A stretch of 64,000 bases of DNA from Neobacillus mesonae (GCF_001636315.1 NZ_KV440949.1:4792084-4856083), one strand, 5' to 3'. Numbered from the stretch's first letter, positions 24,819-34,251 are shown. Notes: generated by a model not told the origin, from the letters alone. Made by a program: numbers and translations.

Positions 24819-26332
24819 TGCAATACCATTTCCCTAAATTTTTTTCGGTCCATTTTTCCGTTCGCTGTCATTGGAAGCTCCTCATAATAGGCGAACTTTC
24901 TAGGAATCATATAAGCAGGGAGGACATCGGCAAGTTCCTTTTTAATCGCGCTTGTCAGCTGATATTCTTTTTCAAATTCATGGCGTTCCGGAATGATCGC
25001 TGCCAGTAGATATTCCACCTTTTCATCTTGATAAATTGGAATAACGGCTGCTGATTTGACATATTGACAATTGGCAATATGGTGTTCTATCTCTTCAAGC
25101 TCCATTCGATAGCCATGTAGTTTGATTTGAAAATCGATTCTCCCTTTGTAAAAAATCAGCCCGTCCTCATTTATATAGGCAGCATCACCTGTTCGATAAG
25201 CTTGTTCACCGTTGTAGAGATAAAAGGATTTATTAGTCAGCTCTGGCTGTCCTAAATACCCCTTACTTACGCTCGGCCCAACAATCATCATTTCGCCTTT
25301 TTCTCCCGGCTGAACAGGCAGGCCATTCTCATCCACAATTAAGATGCGGGTATCTCCTTTTGTTTTTCCAATCGGCAGATTTTGATAAGTTTCCAGCATC
25401 CCAGCTGTAACCTCGATAGAAGTGACAGCAACTGTTGCTTCTGTCGGTCCGTAGGTATTGAAAATTTGGGCCTTGGGAAATCGTTCGTTCAATAGACGGC
25501 AAATTGAAACTGGTAAGATTTCACCGCAAAATAAAAATACCCGAAGCTCCGGTAATAGTTCTTCCTTAAATGTTGGATCCATTAGGCACATTTGCACAAA
25601 AGATGGCGTCGATGTCCAAACCTGTGTTTTTGAAACAGCAAGTGCATCAAATAATAGTTTCGGTTTCGCAATCATTTCTTTTGTAATCGCAAAAATCGTA
25701 CCCCCGCTTGCTAGAGCAGGATAGAGGTCCATGACTGATAGGTCAAACGAATACGGCGCCTGATTTAAAAATCTAAGGTTTCCTTGGATTGGAAAGTCGC
25801 CAACCATCCAATCAACAAAGCTTTGCAGATTATTGGCTGAAATCTGCACACCTTTTGGATTACCGGTGCTTCCGGATGTATAGATAATATAAAAATTATC
25901 ATCACCTGATACCCATGAAGCTGGGCCCATTTCCATTTCTGAAAGTTGTTTTGCTAGAATAGTTTCATAATGCAGGGTGGAAATTGTAAAATTATCCAAA
26001 GTCAGTTCTTGGCTAGATGTATTGATGATCAATTCGGCCTGTGAACTATTAAGTATTTTTATGATTCTTTCAATTGGAATCGAAAGATCGACGGGAATAT
26101 AAGAAAATCCCGCTTTTACACAGCCTAAAAAGGATGTAATCATCGAAGCATTCATATGTCCATAAACTAAAATAGGCAAGTCTTGATTAAGATTTTCTTG
26201 TAATAGAAATGCGGCTATTTGATCTGATTGCTGCCAAAGGCTGCCATAAGTGATTTCTTCGGTTGGAGAAATATAGGCAAGCTGATCAGGATTTGAAGTT
26301 GAGAAGCTTCTAATTGAGTTTAATAGTTCCAT
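24815..26332 (-). CDS. dltA: D-alanine--D-alanyl carrier protein ligase DltA
   Basis: Adenylate-forming enzyme that activates D-Ala with ATP and loads it onto DltC; cytosolic. The 505-residue protein shows the AMP-binding P-loop IIYTSGSTGNPKGV (about residues 148-161), NTYGPTEATVAV (about 290), YRTGD (about 380) and the C-terminal catalytic Lys in MTANGKMDRK (about 492). ATG 26332 follows GGAGG and lies 15 nt after dltX. Confidence 0.96.
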   Translation of the reverse strand: MELLNSIRSFSTSNPDQLAYISPTEEITYGSLWQQSDQIAAFLLQENLNQDLPILVYGHMNASMITSFLGCVKAGFSYIPVDLSIPIERIIKILNSSQAELIINTSSQELTLDNFTISTLHYETILAKQLSEMEMGPASWVSGDDNFYIIYTSGSTGNPKGVQISANNLQSFVDWMVGDFPIQGNLRFLNQAPYSFDLSVMDLYPALASGGTIFAITKEMIAKPKLLFDALAVSKTQVWTSTPSFVQMCLMDPTFKEELLPELRVFLFCGEILPVSICRLLNERFPKAQIFNTYGPTEATVAVTSIEVTAGMLETYQNLPIGKTKGDTRILIVDENGLPVQPGEKGEMMIVGPSVSKGYLGQPELTNKSFYLYNGEQAYRTGDAAYINEDGLIFYKGRIDFQIKLHGYRMELEEIEHHIANCQYVKSAAVIPIYQDEKVEYLLAAIIPERHEFEKEYQLTSAIKKELADVLPAYMIPRKFAYYEELPMTANGKMDRKKFREMVLQ

Positions 26333-26347
26333 AGTAACCGCCTCCCT

Positions 26348-26497
26348 CTAAAAGTCGTTGTAAATATAGGAACCTGAGCTTGCATCATTAAAGCCATACA
26401 TAAAAAATAATAAAAGTAAGATGAGCAAATAATAACCAAACCTGCCCAGCCACTTTACATTTTGATTGTTAAAGAACCCTATTATTCTTTGAAACAT
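26348..26497 (-). CDS. dltX: Teichoic acid D-Ala incorporation-associated protein DltX
   Basis: Very short first gene of the dlt operon, 49 residues: polar start MFQRIIGFFNNQNVKW, one transmembrane helix (GYYLLILLLLFFMYGF, about residues 21-36) and a C-terminal YIYNDF. That ending is the conserved motif of DltX, which takes part in the acyl transfer from DltB to teichoic acid. GGGGGC lies 7 nt upstream. Its position directly before dltA confirms the call. Confidence 0.92.
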   Translation of the reverse strand: MFQRIIGFFNNQNVKWLGRFGYYLLILLLLFFMYGFNDASSGSYIYNDF

Positions 26498-26601
26498 TGT
26501 TAAAGCCCCCAAATTATTTAGCTACAAGTCGATTTTCGTCGAAACTGTCTGTCATAATATCCAATTAATTTACATATATTCCCCTTTAAACTGACTTTTT
26601 T

Positions 26602-26630
26602 ATCATACTGGGATTTTCTGTTTATTGCAA
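26602..26630 (-). promoter_or_regulatory. Sigma-A-like promoter of the dlt operon
   Basis: Minus-strand -35 TTGCAA (26625-26630), 17-nt spacer, -10 TATGAT (26602-26607), about 105 nt before the dltX start. The leader of about 95 nt has no recognised riboswitch. In B. subtilis the operon also uses sigma-X; no clear ECF site was found here. Confidence 0.6.
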
Positions 26631-26659
26631 TGAAAAAAAGATTAAAAATGTCTTAAATA

Positions 26660-26699
26660 TATTTTTGTAAAAAAATAAAGACTGTCCGGTGAACAGTCT
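26660..26699 (-). terminator. Terminator of the M42 peptidase gene
   Basis: Stem AGACTGT / ACAGTCT with a 7-nt loop, then TTATTTTTTTAC on the minus strand, 25 nt past the stop. Confidence 0.85.
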
Positions 26700-26723
26700 A
26701 TTTATACATGAAATTATAAAGGG

Positions 26724-27773
26724 TTATTGAATTAAATCAGACTGAATGTAATGATATAAAAGCTTTGCTGTATTTTCTATTGATGTTTGATGAGTCCGCT
26801 CAAATGCGTGAGACGAATCGATACCAGGTCCTATTAACCCATGAATAATGTCATGACCTGAACGAATGGCTGCGGAAGCGTCGGAGCCATAGAAAGGGTA
26901 AATGTCCAGCTTGTATTCGATGTTATGTTCTTCAGCAAGGCGGACTAGATGTTTGCGCAACTCATAATGGTACGGGCCGCTTGCATCTTTTACACAAATA
27001 GAAACGGTATATTCATCGGTAGATTGTCCGTCACCCATTGCCCCCATATCAACAGCCAGGTATTCAACCGTTTCCGGTGTAATATTGGAGTTACCGCCAT
27101 ACCCTATTTCTTCATTATTTGAGATTAAGAAATGGGTTGTATATGGTAAAAGGATGTTTTCCGCTTTGATTTGTTTTATTAATTGCAGCAAAATCGCCAC
27201 GCTTGCTTTATCATCGAGGTGCCTAGATTTTATGTATCCGCTTGGTGTAATTTCAACACGCGGGTCAAATGAGACAAAATCACCGACCTCAACACCAAGG
27301 GCGCGGACTTCTTCAGCAGTATGTACTTTTTCGTCAATGCGGATTTCCATGTTTTCTTGGTTGCGTTCTTTCTTGCCGGCATCTTTATATACATGGACAG
27401 ATGTCTGATGCATAAGAATTGTCCCGGTATATTTTTTGCCGCTGCTTGTTTCAATTTGGCAATATTCGCCCTCTATAGAGTTGTACTTGAAGCCGCCAAT
27501 TAAATCAATTTTTAATCTGCCGCTTGGTTTGATCTCCTTTACCATTGCCCCAAGTGTATCGACATGAGCCGTTAACATCCGGTGCCTGCTGCTATCCTTA
27601 CCTTCAAGTGTGGCAATTAAGCCGCCTTTACGGTTTCTTCTTGTTTGAATTTCAAGCTCAGCAAGGAATTTTTCGACATAGGTAATCACTTCTTTGGTGT
27701 TACCTGATGGGCTTGGGATGGATACAAGGTCTTTTAATAATGAAAATGTTTCTTCCGTATTTGGGTAAGCCAT
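26724..27773 (-). CDS. M42-family metallo-aminopeptidase (deblocking/glutamyl aminopeptidase type)
   Basis: Cytosolic dinuclear-metal aminopeptidase, usually a tetrahedral dodecamer. The 349-residue protein has metal ligands His and Asp in LTAHVDTLG (about 70), Asp in RHLDDKAS (about 188), the catalytic Glu pair in NNEEIGYGG (about 222), Asp in AVDMG and the last His in GIDSSHAFERTH (about 325). It is similar to Bacillus YsdC/YtoP-type proteins; the exact peptide preference cannot be read. GGAGAAG precedes the ATG. It is a single gene with its own terminator. Confidence 0.92.
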   Translation of the reverse strand: MAYPNTEETFSLLKDLVSIPSPSGNTKEVITYVEKFLAELEIQTRRNRKGGLIATLEGKDSSRHRMLTAHVDTLGAMVKEIKPSGRLKIDLIGGFKYNSIEGEYCQIETSSGKKYTGTILMHQTSVHVYKDAGKKERNQENMEIRIDEKVHTAEEVRALGVEVGDFVSFDPRVEITPSGYIKSRHLDDKASVAILLQLIKQIKAENILLPYTTHFLISNNEEIGYGGNSNITPETVEYLAVDMGAMGDGQSTDEYTVSICVKDASGPYHYELRKHLVRLAEEHNIEYKLDIYPFYGSDASAAIRSGHDIIHGLIGPGIDSSHAFERTHQTSIENTAKLLYHYIQSDLIQ

Positions 27774-27995
27774 TATTCTTCTCCTCTCAAAATTTATTCT
27801 TTTCTATTATACATCTAATGGAAAAATTCATGTTAATAAAGCTTGAATGAGCAACTTTTTTCATTTGCCGCATAGGATAGGTAGTGATTGATTTTTTAAG
27901 GAATAAAATGGTTAGAATCTGGAGATAAATGGGAGTATTCAAACTATTTTAAATAGTAGTTGGAAAATCTCCAATGAGCAAGGGAGAGGGGAAAA

Positions 27996-28316
27996 GTGAC
28001 CAGAACTGAATTATACCGCCAAAAGCCGAAGCAATTGCCATGGAAGGGTCTATTTCTTTTCATCGTTACATGCATGATTGTAGCATCAGGGGTTTTGGGA
28101 TTATGGCATTTCTATCAGGATTCAATCAAAATTGAAGCACCAACAGAGGAACTGGGAAAAAAAGTAGTGATTAACCTTCCAAACGGTCAAAAGGTGTATA
28201 CGTTTGACAATTTAATCGTTGAAAAGGATGGAAAAATGTATTACGAAGGTGACCTCAATACGATTGACTTAACCGGCGGCACCGTAGTCTATGAAAATTG
28301 GAGAGAACCGAAGTAA
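27996..28316 (+). CDS. Small membrane-anchored protein, unknown function
   Basis: A 106-residue protein with a basic N-terminus (KPKQLPWK), one transmembrane helix (about residues 18-38) and an extracytoplasmic tail of about 65 residues with a beta-strand-rich look (VVINLPNGQKVYTFDNL). The start is GTG 27996 with GGGAGAGGGG upstream. It is divergent from the M42 gene; small genes in this position occur near ytoP in bacilli, but I do not recognise the family. Confidence 0.65.
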   Translation: MTRTELYRQKPKQLPWKGLFLFIVTCMIVASGVLGLWHFYQDSIKIEAPTEELGKKVVINLPNGQKVYTFDNLIVEKDGKMYYEGDLNTIDLTGGTVVYENWREPK

Positions 28317-28331
28317 ATAAAGAAAATATTG

Positions 28332-28380
28332 AAGGGTGTCAGGCACCATGTGAAAAATTCACATGGTGCCTGACACCCTT
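28332..28380. repeat. Dispersed inverted repeat GGTGTCAGGCACCATGT, copy A
   Basis: Two perfect 23-nt arms (28332-28354 and 28358-28380) separated by AAA, between convergent genes and ending in TTTT, so it probably terminates both. The core GGTGTCAGGCACCATGTGAA is shared with copy B at 54158-54202, 26 kb away, marking a dispersed hairpin family. The inner GGTGTCAGGCACC is itself nearly palindromic. Confidence 0.88.
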
Positions 28381-28383
28381 TTC

Positions 28384-29334
28384 CTATTTAAACCAGCCTT
28401 TTTTATAAAACCACCAGGACATTCCTAAAGCAATTAAAAACATGACAATTAGTGTTCCAAAGTAGCCGTATCGCCAGTTTAATTCGGGCATATAGTGAAA
28501 ATTCATTCCATATAAGCCGACGATAAAGGTTAATGGCATAAAGATTGTGGTAATCACAGTAAGGACTTTCATTACGTGATTTGTTTGATGTGAATTGATG
28601 GATATATAACTGTCGCGAATATCTGTTGTTAACTCGCGGCTTGCCTCGATCATTTCCGTTAATTTAAGCAAATGGTCATGAATATCGGAGAAATACTCCT
28701 TTTTTCCATGGATATAAGTCATTCGCTGTGAGTTGAGAATTCGGTATACTAGATCTCTCATTGGTGTAATCGTATGCCGTAATGATAGAAGATCATGCCG
28801 GGTATCAAATAAATCCTCAAGCAGCACTTCCATCGTTCTTCCTTTTGAATTCTCATCAATTTCATTTAACTTATCTTCAATTTGGTAAACGGGGGGGAAA
28901 TAATTATCCACCATTTTATCAATTATATTATATAAGACATGTGAGGGGTCCCATTTCTTTGTATCACCAGCTTCACTTAACCGGACCCAGACCTCATTAA
29001 TTTCCTTTGATGGTTTATGATGAAAGGTAACAACGTAATGTTCACTGAGGAAGAAATCTATTTCCTCTCTAGTTATATCCCCCTGATTAAGGGCTTGGGT
29101 GACAAAGAAGGTGTAGCCATCATAATAGTCAAGCTTTGGCCGCTGTAAAGTAAAGATACAGTCTTCAATCGCTAACGGATGGAAATTTAACGGTTCCCGA
29201 AGAACGTCTATTTCCGCTTCTGAAGGCTCATTAAAATCAATCCAGTACCAAAGATAGTCCCCGCCTAGCAGCCTCTCAATGTCGATATCTTTAATAACCT
29301 CATGATCTTTTGTAATTGCTAATGTTCTAATCAT
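28384..29334 (-). CDS. corA: CorA-type magnesium/divalent cation transporter
   Basis: Pentameric Mg2+ channel. The 316-residue protein has a cytosolic N-terminal domain, a long helix region and two C-terminal transmembrane helices; the first ends in the CorA signature YGMNF (about residue 279), followed by MPELNWRYGY in the periplasmic loop, and a basic C-terminus YKKGWFK. ATG 29334 follows GGGGAG. No Mg-sensing leader was found in the 160 nt upstream. Confidence 0.94.
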   Translation of the reverse strand: MIRTLAITKDHEVIKDIDIERLLGGDYLWYWIDFNEPSEAEIDVLREPLNFHPLAIEDCIFTLQRPKLDYYDGYTFFVTQALNQGDITREEIDFFLSEHYVVTFHHKPSKEINEVWVRLSEAGDTKKWDPSHVLYNIIDKMVDNYFPPVYQIEDKLNEIDENSKGRTMEVLLEDLFDTRHDLLSLRHTITPMRDLVYRILNSQRMTYIHGKKEYFSDIHDHLLKLTEMIEASRELTTDIRDSYISINSHQTNHVMKVLTVITTIFMPLTFIVGLYGMNFHYMPELNWRYGYFGTLIVMFLIALGMSWWFYKKGWFK

Positions 29335-29496
29335 AAATACTCCCCGAATCAGTTAAGTAAATCAAGCATAACAACATTATGAAATCGATGTCAAATAACA
29401 GTCCTAAGTGATTGTTATAGCAATCAACTTTTTGCATAAAATACCAGATGATGAGGGAAGGTAGAAAGACAAGCTGGTATTTGAGAGGTTGTAGAC

Positions 29497-30831
29497 ATGC
29501 CGACAATTGAAGTGGAACAAATCAAAGAAAAATTGAAAAGCAAAATTCCAAAGGCGGTAGATGTAGTCTTTAAGGAATTGCACACAAAAGAAAAATATAT
29601 GGAATCCTTCTATATTAAGACCATTAGTGATGAGGCTGTCCTGCATGATAAATTATTCAAGCCTTTTTTTGAGCAGCAGCATCCGGATGAATTCAAAAAC
29701 TATCTTGAATCCATTCCGCAAATAAAATCATACGAGACGGAAGAAAAGGCGATTAATGATTTTTTAAATGGTGTGGCAATCCTTTTTTATCAGGATTCCG
29801 TTTTGCTTTTTGATAGTAAAGTAGACCGGAATAATTCGGTTTTAGATACGACGGTGGAAACAACAATTCAAGGGCCGCAGTCAGGATTGAGTGAAAGTCT
29901 TCCGACCAATTTGGGACTGATTCGGAAACGGTATCCGGAGCCTTATTTAAATGTTGAAGGATTGACAGTTGGAAAGATTTCAAAAACAGAGGTAATAATT
30001 CTTCATGATACACGATATGCAGATCCCGATACGTTGAAGCGGATAAAAGCTTTTTTATCTTCGCTTGATATTCAAATGTTTCAATCAGGTGAGCAACTTT
30101 TGGATTCAATTAAAAAAAGCAACAGGGCGCTGTTTCCGTTAATGCTGGTAACGGAGAGGCCTGATAGGGTAGCTGTCAACCTTGCAACTGGAAAAGTGAT
30201 TTTGCTTGTTGCGGGCTCGCCTTTTGCCGTTGTATTGCCGACGGTTATGAAGGATTTTATGGCATCGATGGCGGATATTTACCAAACCTATTGGGTTGGG
30301 AGATTTCTGCAGCTGCTTCGTTACATCGGATTTATTATTAGTGTTTGTCTGCCGGGGCTTTATGTGGCAACAACAAGCTATAATCCGGAGATTTACCGGG
30401 TGCAGCTGGCATTATCAATAGCCGGGAGCAGGAATGCGGTGCCCTATCCATCATTCATAGAAGTGCTGTTGATGCTGTTTATGATGGAGATGCTGACTGA
30501 AGCCAGTATTCGCCTGCCGAAAGCGATCGGTCCGACGGCAACAACGGTAGGCGGTTTAATCCTAGGGCAGGCCGCAACTGAGGCCGGACTCGTTAGTAAT
30601 ATCATGATTATCATTGTATCGGCGGTGGCTATCTCGAACTTCGTTGTACCGATCAATGCCTTTAGTTTTTCAGTCAGGGTTGTAAAATATTTCATTTTGG
30701 CGTCTGCAACCTTTTTTGGCTTAGTTGGCGTTGTGATTGGTTTTTTTATCTTTATTGCTTACTTAGTGAAGCTTGATAGTTTTGGTGAGCCGTTCCTCAC
30801 TTTAGTACAAAGTAAACCTCATAAGGAATAG
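29497..30831 (+). CDS. GerA-family spore germination receptor A subunit (divergent)
   Basis: Subunit A of a germinant receptor in the spore inner membrane. The 444-residue protein has a hydrophilic N-terminal domain (1-240) and about five helices after VILLVAGSPFAVVLPTV. Family motifs are present but altered: GLSESLPTNLGLIRKRY for the usual GF-x-E-L-x-N-x-x-LIR-x-R, and EASIRLPKAIGPTATTVGGLILGQAATEAGLVS by position 333-365. GAGAGG precedes the ATG. It forms an operon with a B and a C subunit in the order A-B-C. The germinant cannot be predicted. Confidence 0.88.
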   Translation: MPTIEVEQIKEKLKSKIPKAVDVVFKELHTKEKYMESFYIKTISDEAVLHDKLFKPFFEQQHPDEFKNYLESIPQIKSYETEEKAINDFLNGVAILFYQDSVLLFDSKVDRNNSVLDTTVETTIQGPQSGLSESLPTNLGLIRKRYPEPYLNVEGLTVGKISKTEVIILHDTRYADPDTLKRIKAFLSSLDIQMFQSGEQLLDSIKKSNRALFPLMLVTERPDRVAVNLATGKVILLVAGSPFAVVLPTVMKDFMASMADIYQTYWVGRFLQLLRYIGFIISVCLPGLYVATTSYNPEIYRVQLALSIAGSRNAVPYPSFIEVLLMLFMMEMLTEASIRLPKAIGPTATTVGGLILGQAATEAGLVSNIMIIIVSAVAISNFVVPINAFSFSVRVVKYFILASATFFGLVGVVIGFFIFIAYLVKLDSFGEPFLTLVQSKPHKE

Positions 30832-30855
30832 GGAATAATTAAGGAGGGAGGGCGC

Positions 30856-31926
30856 ATGAATCGTTATTATTTATATTTAATTCTGATAAATATGCTGATC
30901 AATGTCATTATGTTTGTGCCGAAAATCTTGCTTGAGTATCGCTACAATGGTGCAGTAATGGGGGTGCTGATTGCTATCCCTATCGGATTCGGTTTAAATA
31001 TAATGTTCACTAAAGCAATTACAAAGTTTCCTGAAAAAGGATTTCCGGAGATTTTTGCCGCTGCAGTAGGGAAACGCTGGTTAATCACTCTTCTTTTTGG
31101 AATTATTTCGCTGACGACATTCTCAGCAGGTTTAATATCTTTATTGGGATTTGTTGATATCTTAAGAAGATTTGTCAATCCCGAAATGCCATTTCTATTT
31201 ATAATATCGATTTTTTTATTTGGAATTTTACTGATCATCCGGTTTCCAACAGACAGGGTCATGTATTTATTGGAAATTGTTCTTTTTTTAAACACACCAT
31301 TAATTGTATTTATCATATTTAAGGCATTTACAAGTGAGTATTTAGTTTGGGACTCCATCCTAGAAGTTGGAACTCATCTGTTTGCGATGCCAAGTCTAAG
31401 ATCGATTGCAGCGGCGGTGTATGTCTTTTCTGGCTATACTAATCTCCTTATTTTCAATCGGATAATTAAAGGGAAGTTAAAAGCTTGGAATTTTTTTGTT
31501 GTTATTTTTATGGGTCTGTTTAATTTGTTTACGACCTTTTTTATTCCAATCGGATTTCACGGGGCTGACGGTGCTCAGGAATATCTTCATCCATGGATTT
31601 CAACTGCCGATTCTCTTCGGCTTGTCTATAGTCCAATTGAACGGGTGATCTTTATCTTTTTAATCTTTTATATGGGGATTACGCTGATGAGCGTTTCTGT
31701 CTATTGGCATGTTGCTTATGAACTGCTAAAGGGCACTTATAAAAAAAGTATAAAAAAGGACTGGATCATGTTGTCAGTCTTTGCTTGCTGTGCTATTGCA
31801 GGTGCGATATTTTTCAATACGCTACTGTTAGATAGAATTACGAATTATTGGATGATTGTCCGCTTTAGTTTAGAAATAATTGTTGTGGGGGGATTTTTCT
31901 TTTGGGCAAGGAGGAAGACAGGATGA
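30856..31926 (+). CDS. GerB-family spore germination receptor B subunit
   Basis: Membrane subunit of the germinant receptor, from the APC-transporter superfamily. The 356-residue protein has about ten transmembrane helices, with FPEKGFPEIF in the first third and a final helix ending in RRKTG. GGAGGG lies 8 nt before the ATG. It lies 24 nt after the A subunit and overlaps the C subunit by 4 nt. The B subunit is generally held to determine germinant binding. Confidence 0.92.
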   Translation: MNRYYLYLILINMLINVIMFVPKILLEYRYNGAVMGVLIAIPIGFGLNIMFTKAITKFPEKGFPEIFAAAVGKRWLITLLFGIISLTTFSAGLISLLGFVDILRRFVNPEMPFLFIISIFLFGILLIIRFPTDRVMYLLEIVLFLNTPLIVFIIFKAFTSEYLVWDSILEVGTHLFAMPSLRSIAAAVYVFSGYTNLLIFNRIIKGKLKAWNFFVVIFMGLFNLFTTFFIPIGFHGADGAQEYLHPWISTADSLRLVYSPIERVIFIFLIFYMGITLMSVSVYWHVAYELLKGTYKKSIKKDWIMLSVFACCAIAGAIFFNTLLLDRITNYWMIVRFSLEIIVVGGFFFWARRKTG

Positions 31927-33023
31927 TCACTATTCGTAAATGGAAAATGTTTTGCCTTGTTTTAATGGCTGTTTTTTTAGCAGGCGGCTGCGGCTTTAAA
32001 GATATTGATAAACGTCTGTTTGTTGTCAGTATTGGTGTGGATCTAGCCAAAAACAGTTCAAAAAAATACCTTGTCAGTCTCAAGTTTGCGATCCCCAGCG
32101 CCTCAAAGGATCAGCCGAATGAATTCAGTATTGTTTCGGAAGCCGCGGATTCCATGTCTGAAGCGGTAAGGATTCTGAAGACAAAGGTAGATAAAGAAAT
32201 TGATTTCAGCCATGCCAAAGTGATTGTCCTTAGTGAAGATGTTGTAAAAACCACAGGAAATGCCGGAATATATTATTGGTTCCCAAGAAGACGTGATATT
32301 CAGGGGATTGCCTGGGTCGCAATTGGCAAACCGAGCGCGCTTGAGGTTTTAAAAGTAAAACCAAAATCTGAACAGCTCCCATCAAACGCCTTATTTCTGG
32401 CGTTGGGAAAAGATGGATCGGAAACACCCTACATCATTCCATCCTTATTATTTGATTTCAAATACCGGTTAATTGAACGGGGGATTGACCCTATTTTGCC
32501 GATTATTGAAGCGCAAAAAGGGTTATTTGAAATTAATACAGTCGGTTTGTTAAATAAAAGTAAAATGATTATACATCTTGCTCCGGAAGAAACAAAGATG
32601 TTAAATTTTTTAAAATCAAAAGAAGAAAAAAGCGCGATTAAAATTACGAAAGGGAAAACAAAAGTAGTGATTGATACTAATAAAGTAAAAGCGAAATATA
32701 AAATCATCCGACCTAAAGGGAAAGAACCTTATATTTCGGTGAAGATTTCTGTTCAGGGAAAACTTGAGGAGACCAATAGGTTTGTTTCAAATAGTCAATT
32801 ATGGGAATTTGAAAAAGCTGCTGAGAAAGCGATGAATAGGGAAATGAAGGATTTATTAAAAAAAATCCAAGCTGCAAATGTTGACCCGCTTGGTTTTGGA
32901 CTTCGGTACCGTGCCCGTTCCTTTAATAATGATGATTGGGAGCAATGGAAGAAAATTTATCCGAATATTACCTTTAAGGTTGATACGAAGGTGCAAATAA
33001 CCGATACGGGGTTAATAGAATAG
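31923..33023 (+). CDS. GerC-family spore germination lipoprotein
   Basis: Lipoprotein subunit C of the germinant receptor. The 366-residue precursor has a signal peptide with lipobox LAGGC (Cys about residue 21), then GFKDIDKRLFVVSIGVDLA typical of the family and the C-terminal Ger(x)C domain with FRARSFNN-like RYRARSFNNDDW. ATG 31923 overlaps the stop of the B gene (ATGA), with AAGGAGG upstream; an in-frame ATG at 31902 would have no SD. It ends at a convergent terminator. Confidence 0.93.
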   Translation: MITIRKWKMFCLVLMAVFLAGGCGFKDIDKRLFVVSIGVDLAKNSSKKYLVSLKFAIPSASKDQPNEFSIVSEAADSMSEAVRILKTKVDKEIDFSHAKVIVLSEDVVKTTGNAGIYYWFPRRRDIQGIAWVAIGKPSALEVLKVKPKSEQLPSNALFLALGKDGSETPYIIPSLLFDFKYRLIERGIDPILPIIEAQKGLFEINTVGLLNKSKMIIHLAPEETKMLNFLKSKEEKSAIKITKGKTKVVIDTNKVKAKYKIIRPKGKEPYISVKISVQGKLEETNRFVSNSQLWEFEKAAEKAMNREMKDLLKKIQAANVDPLGFGLRYRARSFNNDDWEQWKKIYPNITFKVDTKVQITDTGLIE

Positions 33024-33033
33024 AGAAATTGGG

Positions 33034-33070
33034 AAAGGCATTCCCAAAATAAATGTATGGAATGCCTTTT
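33034..33070. terminator. Bidirectional terminator between ger operon and radical SAM gene
   Basis: 11-bp stem AAAGGCATTCC / GGAATGCCTTT with a 14-nt loop and T/A flanks between convergent genes. Confidence 0.85.
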
Positions 33071-33108
33071 ATTTAGGTTGAATAAAAAACGAGAACCATC
33101 CCCATGCC

Positions 33109-34251
33109 TCAATGCCGCAGCGCTTGGGGGATGTAAACACAGAATGGTTCGCTTTCCAGGTAGTCGCCTGTGACGGCATAGGTTCTGGAGCGGGAGCCAC
33201 CGCAGATATTATTATATTCGCAGACGCCGCATTTTCCTTTATAGTTGTCGGGACGGCGGAGCTGCTTTAATACATCTGATTCCCGGTAAATCTGCGCTAG
33301 CGGAGTTGCTCTGACATTGCCGCAGACAATTGGCAGCAGCCCGCTCGGCATTACCTCGCCAATATGAGAAATAAAGATGAACCCGTTGCCGTCATTGACT
33401 CCCTTTGGAGCACGCTTTAAGCCGTCATGCATTGAGGCAAAATCAGTTGTAATACTATCCTCATAATGAATTTCGCCTTTAGCGATTACATGTTCCCTCG
33501 TTTTTTGCTGCAGAACCACCCTGCGATAATGCTGTGCCGCTGTTGTTTTGATATCGTATGGAGCTGTTTTGCTTAGTTCATATAACCAGCGGAACACCTT
33601 TTCATGTTCTGCCGGTGAAATGCAGGCGTCCAGCTGCCCGCGTCCGGTTGGGACAAGCAGAAATATATACCACATGACCGCCCCAAGTTCAGCAACAAGC
33701 TTGGACATTTCTTCAAGAGAATCATAATTATAGCGTGAAATTACAGTATTAATTTGTAATGGCATTTCCAGTTCATTTAAAAATTTTATTTTCTCAAGCG
33801 TAAGTGCAAATGAACCAGGTGTCCCGCGAAAATGGTCATGAATTTCCGGTGTAGGTCCATCAAGGCTAAAACCCCAGCGGGAAAGACCAACCTCTTTTGC
33901 CTGTTTCATTTTTTCAATTGTCACATTTGGTGTTGCGCTCGGTGTCATCGATACCCGCATGCCTTTTTTAACTGCATAATCGGCCAAGTCAAATAAGTCT
34001 TCCCGCATCATGCAATCGCCGCCGGTAAACACAAGCATCGGATTATCCATTTCATATATTTGATCAATTAATTGAAGGCCTTCTTGATACGTCAGCTCGC
34101 GCGGGTCAGCGGCAAGCTGGGCATCGGCGCGGCAGTGGACACATTTTAACTGACAGGCCCTTGTTACTTCCCAAATTACAATAAACGGATTTTGGTCATA
34201 ATCAATTGCTTTTCCTGCTCCATGAGGGTGTCCTTTACCAATTCCTTGCAT
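33109..34251 (-). CDS. Radical SAM/SPASM domain protein
   Basis: [4Fe-4S] enzyme using S-adenosylmethionine radicals. The protein of about 380 residues has the cluster motif C-x3-C-x2-C in TRACQLKCVHCRAD (about residue 30), the SAM-binding FTGGDCMMR (about 75) and a C-terminal SPASM-type auxiliary cluster region (CGVCEYNNICGGSRSR and a last Cys in EPFC). It is similar to the TIGR04053-like and Ahb/PqqE-related proteins; neither a peptide precursor nor heme genes are adjacent, so the substrate is open. GGTGAT supports ATG 34251; ATG 34257 is an alternative. Single gene. Confidence 0.85.
   Translation of the reverse strand: MQGIGKGHPHGAGKAIDYDQNPFIVIWEVTRACQLKCVHCRADAQLAADPRELTYQEGLQLIDQIYEMDNPMLVFTGGDCMMREDLFDLADYAVKKGMRVSMTPSATPNVTIEKMKQAKEVGLSRWGFSLDGPTPEIHDHFRGTPGSFALTLEKIKFLNELEMPLQINTVISRYNYDSLEEMSKLVAELGAVMWYIFLLVPTGRGQLDACISPAEHEKVFRWLYELSKTAPYDIKTTAAQHYRRVVLQQKTREHVIAKGEIHYEDSITTDFASMHDGLKRAPKGVNDGNGFIFISHIGEVMPSGLLPIVCGNVRATPLAQIYRESDVLKQLRRPDNYKGKCGVCEYNNICGGSRSRTYAVTGDYLESEPFCVYIPQALRH

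Noticed and set aside
29418..29441. Sigma-G-like promoter (GTTATA and CATAAAA) before the germination operon
   Set aside because: The -10 element misses a key T and the -35 spacing is off; too weak to list, although a forespore promoter is expected somewhere there.
30942..31358. Minus-strand 138-codon frame inside the GerB-family gene
   Set aside because: Antisense shadow of a hydrophobic membrane protein; no SD and basic, low-complexity composition.
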